Assembly (NCBI RefSeq): GCF_020080835.1
Contig: NC_058164.1
Coordinates: 26,451,270-26,515,269, forward strand
Reading direction: 5' to 3'
Length of the DNA: 64,000 bases
DNA from: Cotesia glomerata
Taxonomy: Eukaryota > Arthropoda > Insecta > Hymenoptera > Braconidae
Position numbers and translations under genes: made by a program. Positions 51,118-61,965 of this stretch are shown here, piece after piece. The stretch's first letter is position 1, and every line of letters begins with the position of its first letter. The notes under the pieces were generated by a model that did not search any database, was not told the origin of the DNA, and saw only the letters and a list, made by a program, of their open reading frames with translations.

Positions 51118-51990
51118 AAATAAAGTTAGCCGACATCTAAAAATTTTAATAAATGATTACAAAAAAATTTTTCACTTGTTAAAAACTTCAAAAACTATCA
51201 GTGCAATTTTTTATAAATATTTTTTAATTGTAATTTAATAAATTAAGCAAAATAAAAAAATCAAAAATTTCGGCTAACTTTATTATTATGAAAAAATTGT
51301 ATGAAAATTAATAAAAATTAATTTAGAAGATATTTGATGATTTTTTTTAACAAATAAATTATGGCAAAAAAAAATTGGCATGTGGAAATTTAAAAAAATA
51401 AAAAGTGCAATTTTTTAAAAATTATTTTTTGGAACAAATTTGTTTGTTAAAAAAAATTAAAAAATTCTATAATGACTGCTAACTTTACTGTCATAAATAA
51501 AGTTAGCCATCTAAAAATTTCAATGATTTTTTTTTTATTAATAAATGATTACAAAAATATAAAAAAAAATTTTTCACTTGTTAAAAAATTCAAAAACTAT
51601 CAGTGCAATTTTTTATAAATATTTTTTAATTGTAATTTAATAAATTAAGTAAAATAAAAAAATCAAAAATGTCGGCTAATTTTATTATTATAAAAAATTT
51701 GTATAAAAATTAATAAAAATTAATTTAGAAGATTTTTAAGAATTTTTTTAAATAAATTATGGCAAAAAAAATTGACGTAAAAATAAAAAATGCAATTTTT
51801 TAAAATAATACTAAAGTTAGCCGACGATTGTAATTTTTTGATTTTTTTTTAATTAAATTAGAACAAAAAAATATTTTGAAAATTGCACTGACAATTTTTA
51901 AAGTTTTTTACAAGGGAAATTATTTTTCTTCTTTTTTTGTAATCATTTTTTCAATAAAAACAATTCTAAAACTTTTTAAATGTCGGCTGA
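51118..51990. mobile_element. GTTAGCCGAC-family MITE cluster, about 3 copies
   Basis: Pairs ATAAAGTTAGCCGACAT / TCGGCTAACTTTAT delimit copies at about 51118-51285, 51498-51685 and 51813-51990. The sequence between the first two also repeats (LINE-free, AT-rich, about 380-410 bp period), so the whole block was tandemly duplicated. Confidence 0.6.
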
Positions 51991-52952
51991 ATTTTCATCA
52001 ATTTTTTTTTATGATTCTGAACTTTAACTATCATTGCAATTATTTTTTTTTTTAACAAAAAAAATTGATCTTTAGAAATTTGAAAAAATAAAAAATTCAA
52101 TTTTTTTTAAAATGATTTTTTGGGACAAATTTTTTTGTTAAATAAAATTAAAAAATTGTTAAGTGACTGCTAATTTTAATTTCATCATATATTAAATAAT
52201 TTAAAAAATTTTAAAACAAAAAAAATTATGATAAAAAAAATTGATATTTAGAAATTTTAAAAAATTGAAAATGCAATTTTTTAAAAATTATTTTTTGGAA
52301 TAAATTTCTTATTGAATAAAATTAAAAAATTTTAGAGTGACTCCTAACTTTACTGTCATAAATTTGTTTAAAAAATTGAATTTTTATTTTATTTTAATTT
52401 TGACGTCAATTTTTTTTGGCCAAAATTTATTTATTAAATTTAATAAATATCTGCTAAATTAATTTTTATATTTTTTTTCACCGGTTAATTTTTTTTTATT
52501 AAAATTTTATAATTAAAAAAAAAATAATTTTTAGGAAATTTGAAGAATTCTAAATGCAACTTTTTAATTATTGTTATTGATTAAAAAAATAAATTTTTAA
52601 ATGTCTGCTAATTTTTTAATAAAATTAATATTTAAAAATCTTTTTTTGACTAAAATATTAAACAAAATAAATATTTTTTAGTATTTATAAATTTTTAATT
52701 GTAAAAAAAATTACTTTAATAATTATTTATTAATTTATTACTTACAGTGAGTATATATTATTAAAATATATATATAAAAAAAAAATTGACAATTAAATAT
52801 TTTGATACATAATTATTTTAAACTTTAACAGTATCGGTGATTGAATTCGTAGATATTTATAATAAAAATGTGCTATTAAAGTTAGTGCCGCTGATAAATA
52901 TTTAAAAAATAGCAATTGTATTTATACATTAAGCATACTGAAAAAAGTCCTC

Positions 52953-53023
52953 CTAAATTCCAGCAAAGTCGTTGTTCTCAGGTACTGGGTACGAAATATC
53001 TTCATACTGTTGTCTTCCAAACT
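52953..53023 (-). CDS. AGTRAP: AGTRAP-like exon 6 with stop
   Basis: Acceptor TTTTTTTTAG, then 23 codons including TAG at 52953-52955. It encodes an acidic, Tyr-containing C-terminal tail ending NNDFAGI. Confidence 0.78.
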
Positions 53024-54896
53024 CTAAAAAAAATATAAATATATAAATTTAATTTTTATAAATAATTAATCGGATTTAGTCGTAAGAACGAACCTCCAGC
53101 TCCAGAAGGAAATAATGTAGCAAGAGTTCCGCCTCTTTGCTGGCCGATTTTCACCAGATACTTGGTCGAAAAGAGCCGGAAGATCAGATTAGCGATCATC
53201 AGGATCCCGCTGAATCTCTGGGACGCATCTACAAGATGACGATCAGACAGAAACTTCTGTAGGTCAGATGATTAAGTAACTATTTTCCTCTCACAGTTTT
53301 ATACATGCATTTTACCAAGTATTTGTTTTTTATTTACTCACTGTCACCATTGAAGTAAATCGCTAGCATTATCACGTCGAATAATATTGCCAGGACATTT
53401 ATAATCAGCGCCTTTAAATTTTTATTTGTTAATATTTAATTATAATAAAAATCAATCAATATTATTAAGAGAATAAGAAAAATTTTTTCTCCAGGATATT
53501 TAATTTATTATGATCAGTATTTAGGCTGCATTCAAAAATTCTTTATCTCTGGATACATAATTAAGGAAAGACGGCTGTATTTCGTGAACTATTGACATTT
53601 TTAAAGATATAAGCTCATCCCGACATTACACTCATCAAGACCTTTCATTTGAGTACCCACATCAATTTTTCATATATTTTATATATTTATATATATTATA
53701 TATATGTATATATGAAAAATATATCAAAAATGCATGTGGGTACTCAAATGAAAGCTCTTAATAAGTGTAACATCAGGATGAGCTTATATCTTAAAAAATG
53801 TTAATAGTTAAGAAATGACCTTGTATCTTGTAAAATATTGACATTTTTAAAGATATAAGCTCATCCTGATGTTACACTCATCGAGACCTTTCATTTGAGT
53901 ACCCACATCGATTTTTCATATATTTATATATATGTATGTATGAAAAATATATCAAAAATGCATGTGGGTACTCAAATGAAAGCTCTTGATGAGTGTAACA
54001 TCAGGATGAGCTTATATCTTAAAAAATATCAATAGTTAAGAAAATACAGGGCATTTCAACAAATATCTTGTGAACTATTGACATTTTTAAAGATATAAGC
54101 CCATCCAAATGTTACACTCATAAAGACCTTTTTTTTGAGTACCCACTTCAATTTTTCATATATATCATATATTTATATATACTATATATATATGTATATA
54201 TGAAAAATATATCAAAAATGCATGTGGGTACTCAAATGAAAGCTCTTGATAAAAGTAACATCGGGATGAGCTTATATCTTTAAAAACGTCAATATTTAAG
54301 AAAGTACAGTGCAATTTAACAAAAGTCATTATTTAATAAAGCAAAATTTGATTTGATAGTTTTTTTTAATTTTTAAAATTTTCAAAATTAATACTTACAA
54401 ACTGTAAAGGTTCATCCGACTCAGTATTATGCGTAGCCCAAATTAAACATCCAAAAAATAATAAATTATAAAAAATTGCCGATTGCGGGCACCATCTTCC
54501 TTGCAGTCCCCTGAAAAATTATTATATTTATAAAAATTCTTAATTAATAATTTTAAAAATAATAATTCATTTGCATAAAATAAATAAACATGAATCATAA
54601 TTCAAACAAGTGTATTAAAAAAAATTACCATGTTGTGAGGACAAAATGTATGACAAAGATGATCTGTAATCAAAATACAATTAATAGATAACAAATATGA
54701 CTCATTAAATTTCCATACGCCCACTACAATAAATTGTAATATAATTTACATGATATCATCTTTCAAAAATAACTTACGCAATAAAAAAAAAACTCACGCT
54801 CGAATTTCTTTAATATTTTTTTTAACGATTGTCAATTGTCAATAATAATAACATTACCTTCAATGTAGAGTGAGAAATACTCGATAAATTCGGCAT
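52953..54896 (-). CDS. AGTRAP: Type-1 angiotensin II receptor-associated (ATRAP)-like membrane protein, complete
   Basis: Six exons (54858-54896, 54629-54663, 54399-54510, 53342-53411, 53094-53228, 52953-53023) join in frame to 462 nt, 153 residues plus stop; human ATRAP, from memory, is about 159. Four hydrophobic stretches near residues 14-25, 36-50, 63-82 and 91-111 fit the family's small multi-pass fold. LTTWG (22-26) and RGG (117-119), just after the last hydrophobic stretch, sit where mammalian ATRAP, as I recall it, has LTTWG and ERGGEL. The cytosolic tail ends YEDISYPVPENNDFAGI. In mammals ATRAP binds the AT1 receptor tail and promotes its internalisation; insects lack that receptor, so its role here is unknown. 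Exon 5 uses a non-standard-looking donor, GAG|GTTCGT. Intron 3 carries three palindromic repeats. It lies head-to-tail with da and is divergent from CycT. Confidence 0.8.
53094..53228 (-). CDS. AGTRAP: AGTRAP-like exon 5
   Basis: 135 nt, acceptor CATCTTGTAG. It encodes ASQRFSGILMIANLIFRLFS (fourth helix) and KIGQQRGG. The donor GAG|GTTCGT is weak, but its phase (1) is exactly what exon 6 requires. Confidence 0.75.
53342..53411 (-). CDS. AGTRAP: AGTRAP-like exon 4
   Basis: 70 nt, acceptor ATTTAAAG, donor ACA|GTGAGT, phase 0 to 1. It encodes ALIINVLAILFDVIMLAIYF, the third helix, followed by NGD. Confidence 0.8.
53519..54320. repeat. Palindrome array D (3 monomers) in AGTRAP-like intron 3
   Basis: Monomers at about 53590-53808, 53835-54045 and 54070-54300, with the arms described for array A. 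At its left is the inverted end block ATTTAGGCTGCATTC (53519), matching the end of arrays A and B in opposite orientation. Confidence 0.85.
54399..54510 (-). CDS. AGTRAP: AGTRAP-like exon 3
   Basis: 112 nt, acceptor ATTTTTCAG, donor TTT|GTAAGT. It completes TW-G and encodes GLQGRWCPQSAIFYNLLFF, the second helix and an acidic loop ending DEPLQF. Confidence 0.8.
54629..54663 (-). CDS. AGTRAP: AGTRAP-like exon 2
   Basis: 35 nt between acceptor TGATTACAG and donor ATG|GTAATT. It encodes the first hydrophobic helix IIFVIHFVLTT and the first two bases of the conserved Trp. Confidence 0.78.
54858..54896 (-). CDS. AGTRAP: AGTRAP-like exon 1
   Basis: ATG at 54896, 13 codons (MPNLSSISHSTLK), donor AAG|GTAATG, phase 0. 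The start was chosen because it is the first in-frame ATG upstream of the conserved IIFVIHFVLTTWG helix and the length then matches the family. Confidence 0.75.
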
Positions 54897-55487
54897 GATT
54901 TTTATAAAATATATTTATATGTATTCTTGTTCTCAGCTTTGTTTTATTCTACAACCAAATGTCAAAGTGATTATCTACGACTAAAAAATTTGCAATGAAA
55001 ATATTGAGCTCTAATACAATTACCTTACTATTGACTGTGTTGGTCTACAACTACATTCACACTTCTTGAAACTTTGCAAAAATAAATAATAAAATTCTTA
55101 ATAATTTACTAATTTTATTTAAAAATTTGTTTCGAATTAAAATTCTTAAAGTTTGATATTAAAAATAAAAATTTTTTAATTTTATGTCAGAATAAAATTT
55201 ATATTTTATTTGCAAATCTCAAAATGGCGGGGTTCGAATTTTAGTAACATTTAAAACAGCTGACAATTTTTAAAAATAAAAATTAAATGATAAAAAAAAA
55301 TTCTTTTAAAATAATTTATTTACTTAAATTTTATTAAAATAAATTAATTTTTATAGAAAATTAATTTTTAATTCTTAAAAAAATTTAAATAAATAAATTT
55401 TTTAATTTAATCAGCTGACACCAGTGGCGCTAGTGTACAATTTCATAAAACTGAACTCAACCTTATGTTAAATACTGTTAAACTGTC

Positions 55488-55757
55488 TTATTATAAAAAT
55501 GTCTTTTCGGGTTAAATTAGTTTATTGTTATTGTCTTTGGGGGTAGGGTCTTTTCGGATTTCATAACCTTTCGGAAGGAGACACTTCTGTAAAATCAAAA
55601 ATTCTTTTCGAATAATGTCTATTTTATGAATTATCTTATTTTAAAAATGTCTTGGCGGGTCAAATCAGTAAATCAGTTTACTGAATGTAATTGTCTTTGA
55701 GGATAGGGACTTTTTTGGTTTTATCATCATTCGGAAGATGTCACTTATATCGGATGG
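55488..55757. repeat. Diverged tandem duplication, two units of about 135 bp
   Basis: Unit 1 and unit 2 share the ordered words AAAATGTCTT, GCGGGT/CGGGTT, ATTGTCTTTG, TAGGG and ATTCGGAAG/TTTCGGAAG. No open frame or known element was recognised. Confidence 0.55.
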
Positions 55758-56080
55758 AATGTGGCGGAGGGAGGGACAAAATGCAGAAGGTATAAGGAAC
55801 TTTTGAATTCTAAGGTTGGGGAACCTGCTGTACTAAAGATATGCGGTCCTGCCGCCTCGGTCGCGCTCCCAGCGGCCAGAAGTCAAATCAAACCTACCAA
55901 AGCGCCAGTCATCGGAGCGGGAAACCCTCTCACTCTCTCCAACAAACAATCCCGCACAGATTCAAATAATCCCGCCTTTTAGCACGCCATAGCTGTGGCG
56001 TAATTGTGCATTATTATTATTATTATTGATTGTGACCTGACTAGATATAAAAGAGACGCTAAGTAACTTGTGTAATAAAT

Positions 56081-56460
56081 CCCATAATAAAATTGAGATG
56101 AAATGTATGTGAAACCAATTTATTCGTGATGTGATTGGTTGAAAATATTTATTCTCATTCTGATTGGTTGAAAATGAATATAATATACATAAACTACACA
56201 TAAATATATCATGACCATAAATATGAAGCGCGCGCTTGCGCGCGCAAATTTGAATTCTAGTCCCATAATAAAATTCCCATAGTAAAATTGAGATGAAACG
56301 TATGTGAAACCAATTTATTCGTGTTGTGATTGGTCGAAAATAAATAATCTCATTCTGATTGGTTGAAAGTGAATAAAATATACATAAACGACACATAAAT
56401 ATATCATGACAAAAAATATGAGGCGCGCGCTTGCGCGCGCAAATTAAATTCTAGTATCAT
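56081..56460. repeat. Tandem duplication, period 195 bp, with GCGCGCGC palindromes and CCAAT words
   Basis: CCCATARTAAAATTGAGATG starts both units (56081, 56276). Each unit has two ATTGGT (inverted CCAAT) words and ends with GCGCGCGCTTGCGCGCGC, a perfect palindromic alternating purine-pyrimidine tract in otherwise AT-rich DNA. Confidence 0.8.
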
Positions 56461-57055
56461 TAAATATTAATTAATCTTGCAAATATTATTATCATTATTA
56501 ATATATAGTGTAGTATCCTGTAACAACTACAGGAAGGCACCCTGGATCCTGAGTCTGGCAGGAGAATTTCCCAACTCCCTAATGACTGGGAACCTTTTTA
56601 GAGGCCTGGCGGCCAGACAATATTGTCCTCAAATAAGGGTCAATAATCCGCCCAGACTGTCTTTCATAAATACTTAAAATGTAAAATATAGTACTTAAGG
56701 TATAATTTGTAATAAGTCTAATAAACCTTATAAGCCTACAACACTTGAGGAGTATCTCCAATACTAAACTTATAGCTATATATATTTTACTCTAATCCTA
56801 TTACAATAGTATTTTATCTTTTTACGATACTTATTCTAATTACAACGGATGGGAAATTTCTAGAGAGTGACCAGACGACTAAAATATTAATGGGATTTTC
56901 CTTAGCGTGCTATAAACCATTTTATAGGTTTCTGAATTTCTCGCGCTATAACTTGTCATAATTTATTCTCACGTGGTAGCGCCTCCAGCGACCAGGTAAA
57001 CCGTGATATAACATCACAGACATAACAAATATTAAAAAGTACTTGAAAAAAAACT

Positions 57056-57130
57056 CACCAGATGTCGCGTGGGTTCATCCGGCCAAAATGACAACAAAGA
57101 TGTCAGTCTATATTTTCCCTTCTGTTGAAG
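57056..57130 (-). other. Possible first exon of an opposing transcript (uncertain)
   Basis: On the minus strand a sequence including ATG AAC CCA CGC GAC ATC TG ends at a strong donor GTGAGTTTT (57055 downwards). A plausible small non-coding exon with both splice sites (ACCAACACAG...AGTAAG|GTAATT, about 55024-55044) and acceptor GGTTGTAG near 54950 lie downstream. They could be 5' UTR exons of the AGTRAP-like gene. Joined that way the ATG would give only a 6-codon upstream ORF. This is inference. Confidence 0.3.
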
Positions 57131-57270
57131 TTTCTACGTAAAGTGATGGTGCACAAGCGCTTGTTTGCATGTACCACTGTTTTATATTAATAAATAAATA
57201 GTAATAAAATGTACAGAGGATTTTAAAGCTAAGTGACAGTTAATAAAACTATATTTGTGTAAATATATAA

Positions 57271-57416
57271 ATGGCTACGGAGGAAAAATGGTACTTCACC
57301 AAGGAGCAATTAGCAAACACACCAAGTCGAAAATGTGGGATCGACGCAGATAAAGAATTGAGTTACAGACAGCAAGCTGCTAATTTCATCCAGGATATGG
57401 GCCAGAGGCTTGTTGT
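57271..57416 (+). CDS. CycT: CycT exon 1
   Basis: ATG at 57271, 48 codons plus two bases. It encodes the N-terminal helix region through ELSYRQQAANFIQDMGQRLV. The donor GT|GTATCC is weak, but its phase completes Val49 and joins TQLCINTAIVYMHRFY exactly as in other cyclins T. Confidence 0.88.
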
Positions 57417-60400
57417 GTATCCTTTTTAATAACAACAAACCTTAATTATTAATTTAAGACACTAAACTCATCAAATTTTACCATTTTACTGATCAAGTAT
57501 CTCAGCACCTCTCTTCACTCTTACCCCCGTCAGCCCATTACGCATTAATCACACTCTCAGCCCAACATTCACCGTTATTTCATCATAAATTGATAAGTAT
57601 TAATTTTAAAGATTATTCCAAAGTATCACCTCGATTTTTAATCTCCTTTAGATTACTTATTTTATTTTATTCATTAATAAACAGCATTGCGACACGTAAC
57701 TGAGGTCACGCGTAATATCCGCACCTCCATATTGGTTATTGTTTACGTTTAGTGGCGTTTTTCCGAAAGCAAACCCTGAAAATTTAATTAACAATGTCAT
57801 GAAAAATTATAACATAATTTTTTAATTAAATTTTAAAAATAATTCAATGAAATTTGTGTTATTTTTTTGGTGAAAAATCGGGTCATGCTCTTGGTGTAGT
57901 TTGACAGGTGTACCAACAATCTAAAACGAGGAAAAAAATTTTTATCATGCTTTTATTTATTTATTTTAATTTTGTTGATTTTTACTTTTGATATTTTCCT
58001 TAACTGTAATTTTTTATCTCTGGTGGATTTACAGTACTCAGCTATGTATAAATACGGCGATAGTTTATATGCATAGGTTCTATGTGTTTCACTCACTGTC
58101 ACAATTTCATAGAAATTCAATTGCATCCGCTGCACTTTTTTTGGCAGCTAAGGTTGAAGAACAACCAAGGAAGTTGGAACATGTTATTAAAGTTGCGCAT
58201 ATGTGCTTACACAGGGATAATAGTCCTCTTGATGTTAGATCTGAGGTATTTTTAATTATTTTTTTATCCTTGAAATTACCAATTATTTAAATAATGTCTT
58301 TTATTTAATTGCACTGTATTTTGTTAACTATTGACGTTTTTAAAGATATAAGCTCATCCTGATGGTACACTCATCAAGAGCTTTCATTTGAGTACCCACA
58401 TGCATTTTTTATATATTTTTCATATATACATATATATATAATATATATTTTAAAGATATAAGCTCATCTTGATGTTATACTCATCAAGAGCTTTCATTTG
58501 AGTACCCACATACATTTTTGATATATTTTTCATATATAAAAATATATAATATATATAAATACATGAAATATATGAAAAATTGATGTGGGTACTCAAATAA
58601 AAGGTCTTAATGAGTGTAATATCAGGATGAGCTTATATCTTGAAAAATGTCAATAGATCACAAGATAAAAAGTCATTTCTTAATTTTGTATCTTATTTAT
58701 TATCAAATTGCATTGTACTTTCTTAAATATTGACGTTTTTGAAGTTATTAGCTCATCCCGAAATTATACTACTCATCAAGAGCTTCCATTTGAGTACCCA
58801 CATGCATTTTTGATATATTTTTTATATATACATATACATAATATATATAAATATATGAAAAATTTATGTGGGTACTCAAATAAAAGGTCTTGATGAGTGT
58901 AACATAAAAATGAGTTTATATCTTTAAAAATGTCAATAGTTCACAAGATAAAAGGTCATTACTTAATTATGTATCTTATTTATTATTAAATTGCACTGTA
59001 CTTTCTAAAATATTGATATTATTAAAGATATAAACTCATTCTGATGTTACACTTATCAAGAGCTTCCTTTTGAGTACCCACATGCTTTTTTGATATATTT
59101 TTCATATATACATATATATATTATTGAAATATATGAAAAATGGATGTGAGTACTCAAATAATAGCTCTCAATAAATGTAACATCAGGATGAGCTTATATC
59201 TTAAAAAATGTCAATAGTTTACAAGATAAAAGGCCATTTCTTAATTATGTATCTTTTTATCATTAAATTGCACTGTACTTTCTTAAATATTGATATTTTT
59301 AAAGATATAAGCTCATCTTCATGTTACACTCATCAAAAGCTTTCATTTGAGTACCCACATGCATTTTTGATATATTTTTCAGATATACATATATATAATA
59401 TATATATAAATATATAAAATATATGAAAAATTGATGTGGGTACTCAAATGAAAGGTCTTGATGAGTGTAACATCAGGATGAGCTTATATCTTAAAAAATG
59501 TCAATAGTTAGCGAGATACAACACCATTTCTTAAAAACCCATTTTATCATATAAATACTCTGGCCACAAAATTTTTCTTATTCTTTTAATAATATAGATT
59601 TTATTATTTTAAAAATTCTAAACTTTTAATCATTTTATTTTTGTTAAATTTTTAATATTAATAATTATTTTTTACAGGCATATCAAAGTGAAGCACATGA
59701 TTTAGTATTCAATGAAAATGTTTTACTTCAAACACTGGGTTTTGATGTTGCCATTGATCATCCTCACACTCATGTTGTAAGATGTTGTCATTTAGTGAAA
59801 GGTAAATTTAAAATTTAAAATTACTTATAAAAATAATTAATTTTTCTTATAATTAATAGAAACAATAAATTATTTTATTGTAGATTAACTTCATAACTTA
59901 ATTTAAAGATAAAAAAATTAACAATTGTTTGTACTTACAGCGAGCAAGGACTTAGCCCAGACTTCATACTTCATGGCATCGAACAGGTTGATAGATTATC
60001 AAAATTATACTTCCTTCTATCTTCTAATTTCAATTTACACGGCTTTTATATTCCCAGTTATTTTTCCAAAGTTATTAAAGTCTAATTTCTCCAAATATTA
60101 CGCAAGTTTAATTTTAAAATCAAGAAAAATAAAAAAAGATCTAATTCCTTTTGGATGAAATTTATAAATAGACCGATGACTTTTTCTATAAAAATGAATT
60201 TAAAAAAAAAGTTTAAAATTTCTTTTAAACTCGATATTAATTTCATTAAACTTCAATAGCTTGCATCTCACCACGATGTGTCTTCAGTACAAGCCAACTG
60301 TCGTCGCTTGCTTCTGCATTCATTTAGCGTGTAAATGGTCTAATTGGGAGGTAAATATTTTTTTAATAATTATTAAGTAACTATTAGCAACCTTGCAGTC

Positions 60401-61912
60401 ACTATGTGACTGCTGTTACTTGTGAACTATTAATAAATAATTAATTTTGTTAAATTGCACTGTACTTTTTTAAATATTGACATTTTTAAGAATATAAGCT
60501 CATCCCGGTGTTACTCTCACAAAGAGCTTTCATTTGAGTACCCACATGCATTTTCATATATTTTTAATATATATAATATATATAAATATATGAAATATAT
60601 GAAAAATTGATGTGGGTACTCAAATGAAAGCTCTCGATGAGTGTAATGTCAAAGTGAGCTTATATCTTAAAAAATATCAATCGTTCACAAGATACAAGAT
60701 AATTTCTTAATTATTGACATTTTTTAAAATATAAACTCATTTCGATGTTACACTCATCGAGACCTTTCATTTGAGTACCCACATGACATATTTTATATAT
60801 ATACATATATATAATATATATAAATATATAAAATATATGAAAAATTGATGTGGGTACTCAAATGAAAGCTCTCGATGAATATAACATCAGAATGAGCTTA
60901 TATCTTAAAAAATGTCAATAGTTCAGAAGATATTTGTTAAAATGCCCTGTACTTTCTTAAATATTGACATTTTTATTGATATAAGCTAATTTTGATACTA
61001 CACTTATCAAGAGCTTTCATTTGAGTACCCACATGCATTTTCATATATTTTTCATACATACATATATATAAATATATAAAATATATGAAAAAATGATGTG
61101 GGTACTCAAATGAAAGCTCTCGGCGAGTGTAACATCAGGATGAGCTTATATCTTTCAAAATCTCAATAGTTCCCAAGATACGTTCATTTCTAACCAAAAA
61201 AATTCCTTTTAACAGATTCCTCAAAGTAACGAAGGAAAAAGTTGGTTCTGGTACGTGGACCGAAGCGTAACCTCCGAACTCCTGGCTCAATTAACCGCAG
61301 AATTCCTTCACATCTTCGACAAATGCCCTTCGAGACTAAAAAAGAAGATAATGAGCATCTCAGAGCGTCAGAGCCCGAGCATGCACCACCCAAGCTTACC
61401 TAACTCACCATTCGACGTGGAACCGCGGCGAGTAGCCGCGGTAGACGACGGCGGTCCATCGTTCCAGTCCGCGCGTCCTTACCCCGCCGAGGAGGACAAG
61501 AAGAAGCCACCAAGCCAGCCTTCATCTCGGCCTCCAACAGACTACCGCGAGTACCGCGACAAGAAAGAACGCGAGCGTCTGGAGCGTGAGAAAATGAGTC
61601 AGAACTCCGGAAACTTGCCTCAAGACTCCAAGCACCACCACTCCCACCACCACAAGCCGTCCGTGCCCGGTCCTCTGTTAAACACCCCCTCTTCTGCTTC
61701 ATCAACCTTAACCATGTCTGGAGCAAGCTCCGGGACTCCTATGTCAAAGCACATGGTGGTTCCTCAAAAAGGGGCAGCAGTTCATCATAATAATCATCAT
61801 CACCACCATCACAGCCGCCCGGATTTAAAGCTCCAGCAGAAGCATTCCAACTCGACCGGCCCCCGGGACCCAAACCGCGACAGCTCAAGACAGCGGATCC
61901 CCCGGGACTACC

Positions 61913-61965
<53 letters not shown>

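Larger units (their letters stand above)
50575..52952. other. da 5' side and intergenic region towards the AGTRAP-like gene
   Basis: From 50575 to about 50650 the sequence is GC-richer, probably da 5' UTR and promoter. A (GT)n run follows at 50665-50690. From 50850 to 52800 it is extremely AT-rich, built of GTTAGCCGAC-family elements and their decayed copies. No open frame of interest. No TATA box or polyadenylation site could be assigned with certainty. Confidence 0.5.
54897..57270. other. Divergent intergenic region between AGTRAP-like and CycT
   Basis: The region holds a diverged tandem duplication (55488-55757), a GC-richer stretch (55760-55980), a 195-bp tandem duplication with GCGCGC palindromes (56081-56460) and unassigned sequence up to CycT. 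The CycT promoter should lie between about 57000 and 57270. A minus-strand donor-bearing stretch at 57056-57130 may be a first exon of an opposing transcript. Confidence 0.5.

Noticed and set aside
55962..56396. 144-codon minus-strand open frame in the tandem duplication
   Set aside because: It simply reads through two copies of the 195-bp repeat, so the peptide repeats itself; there is no family resemblance and no splice context.
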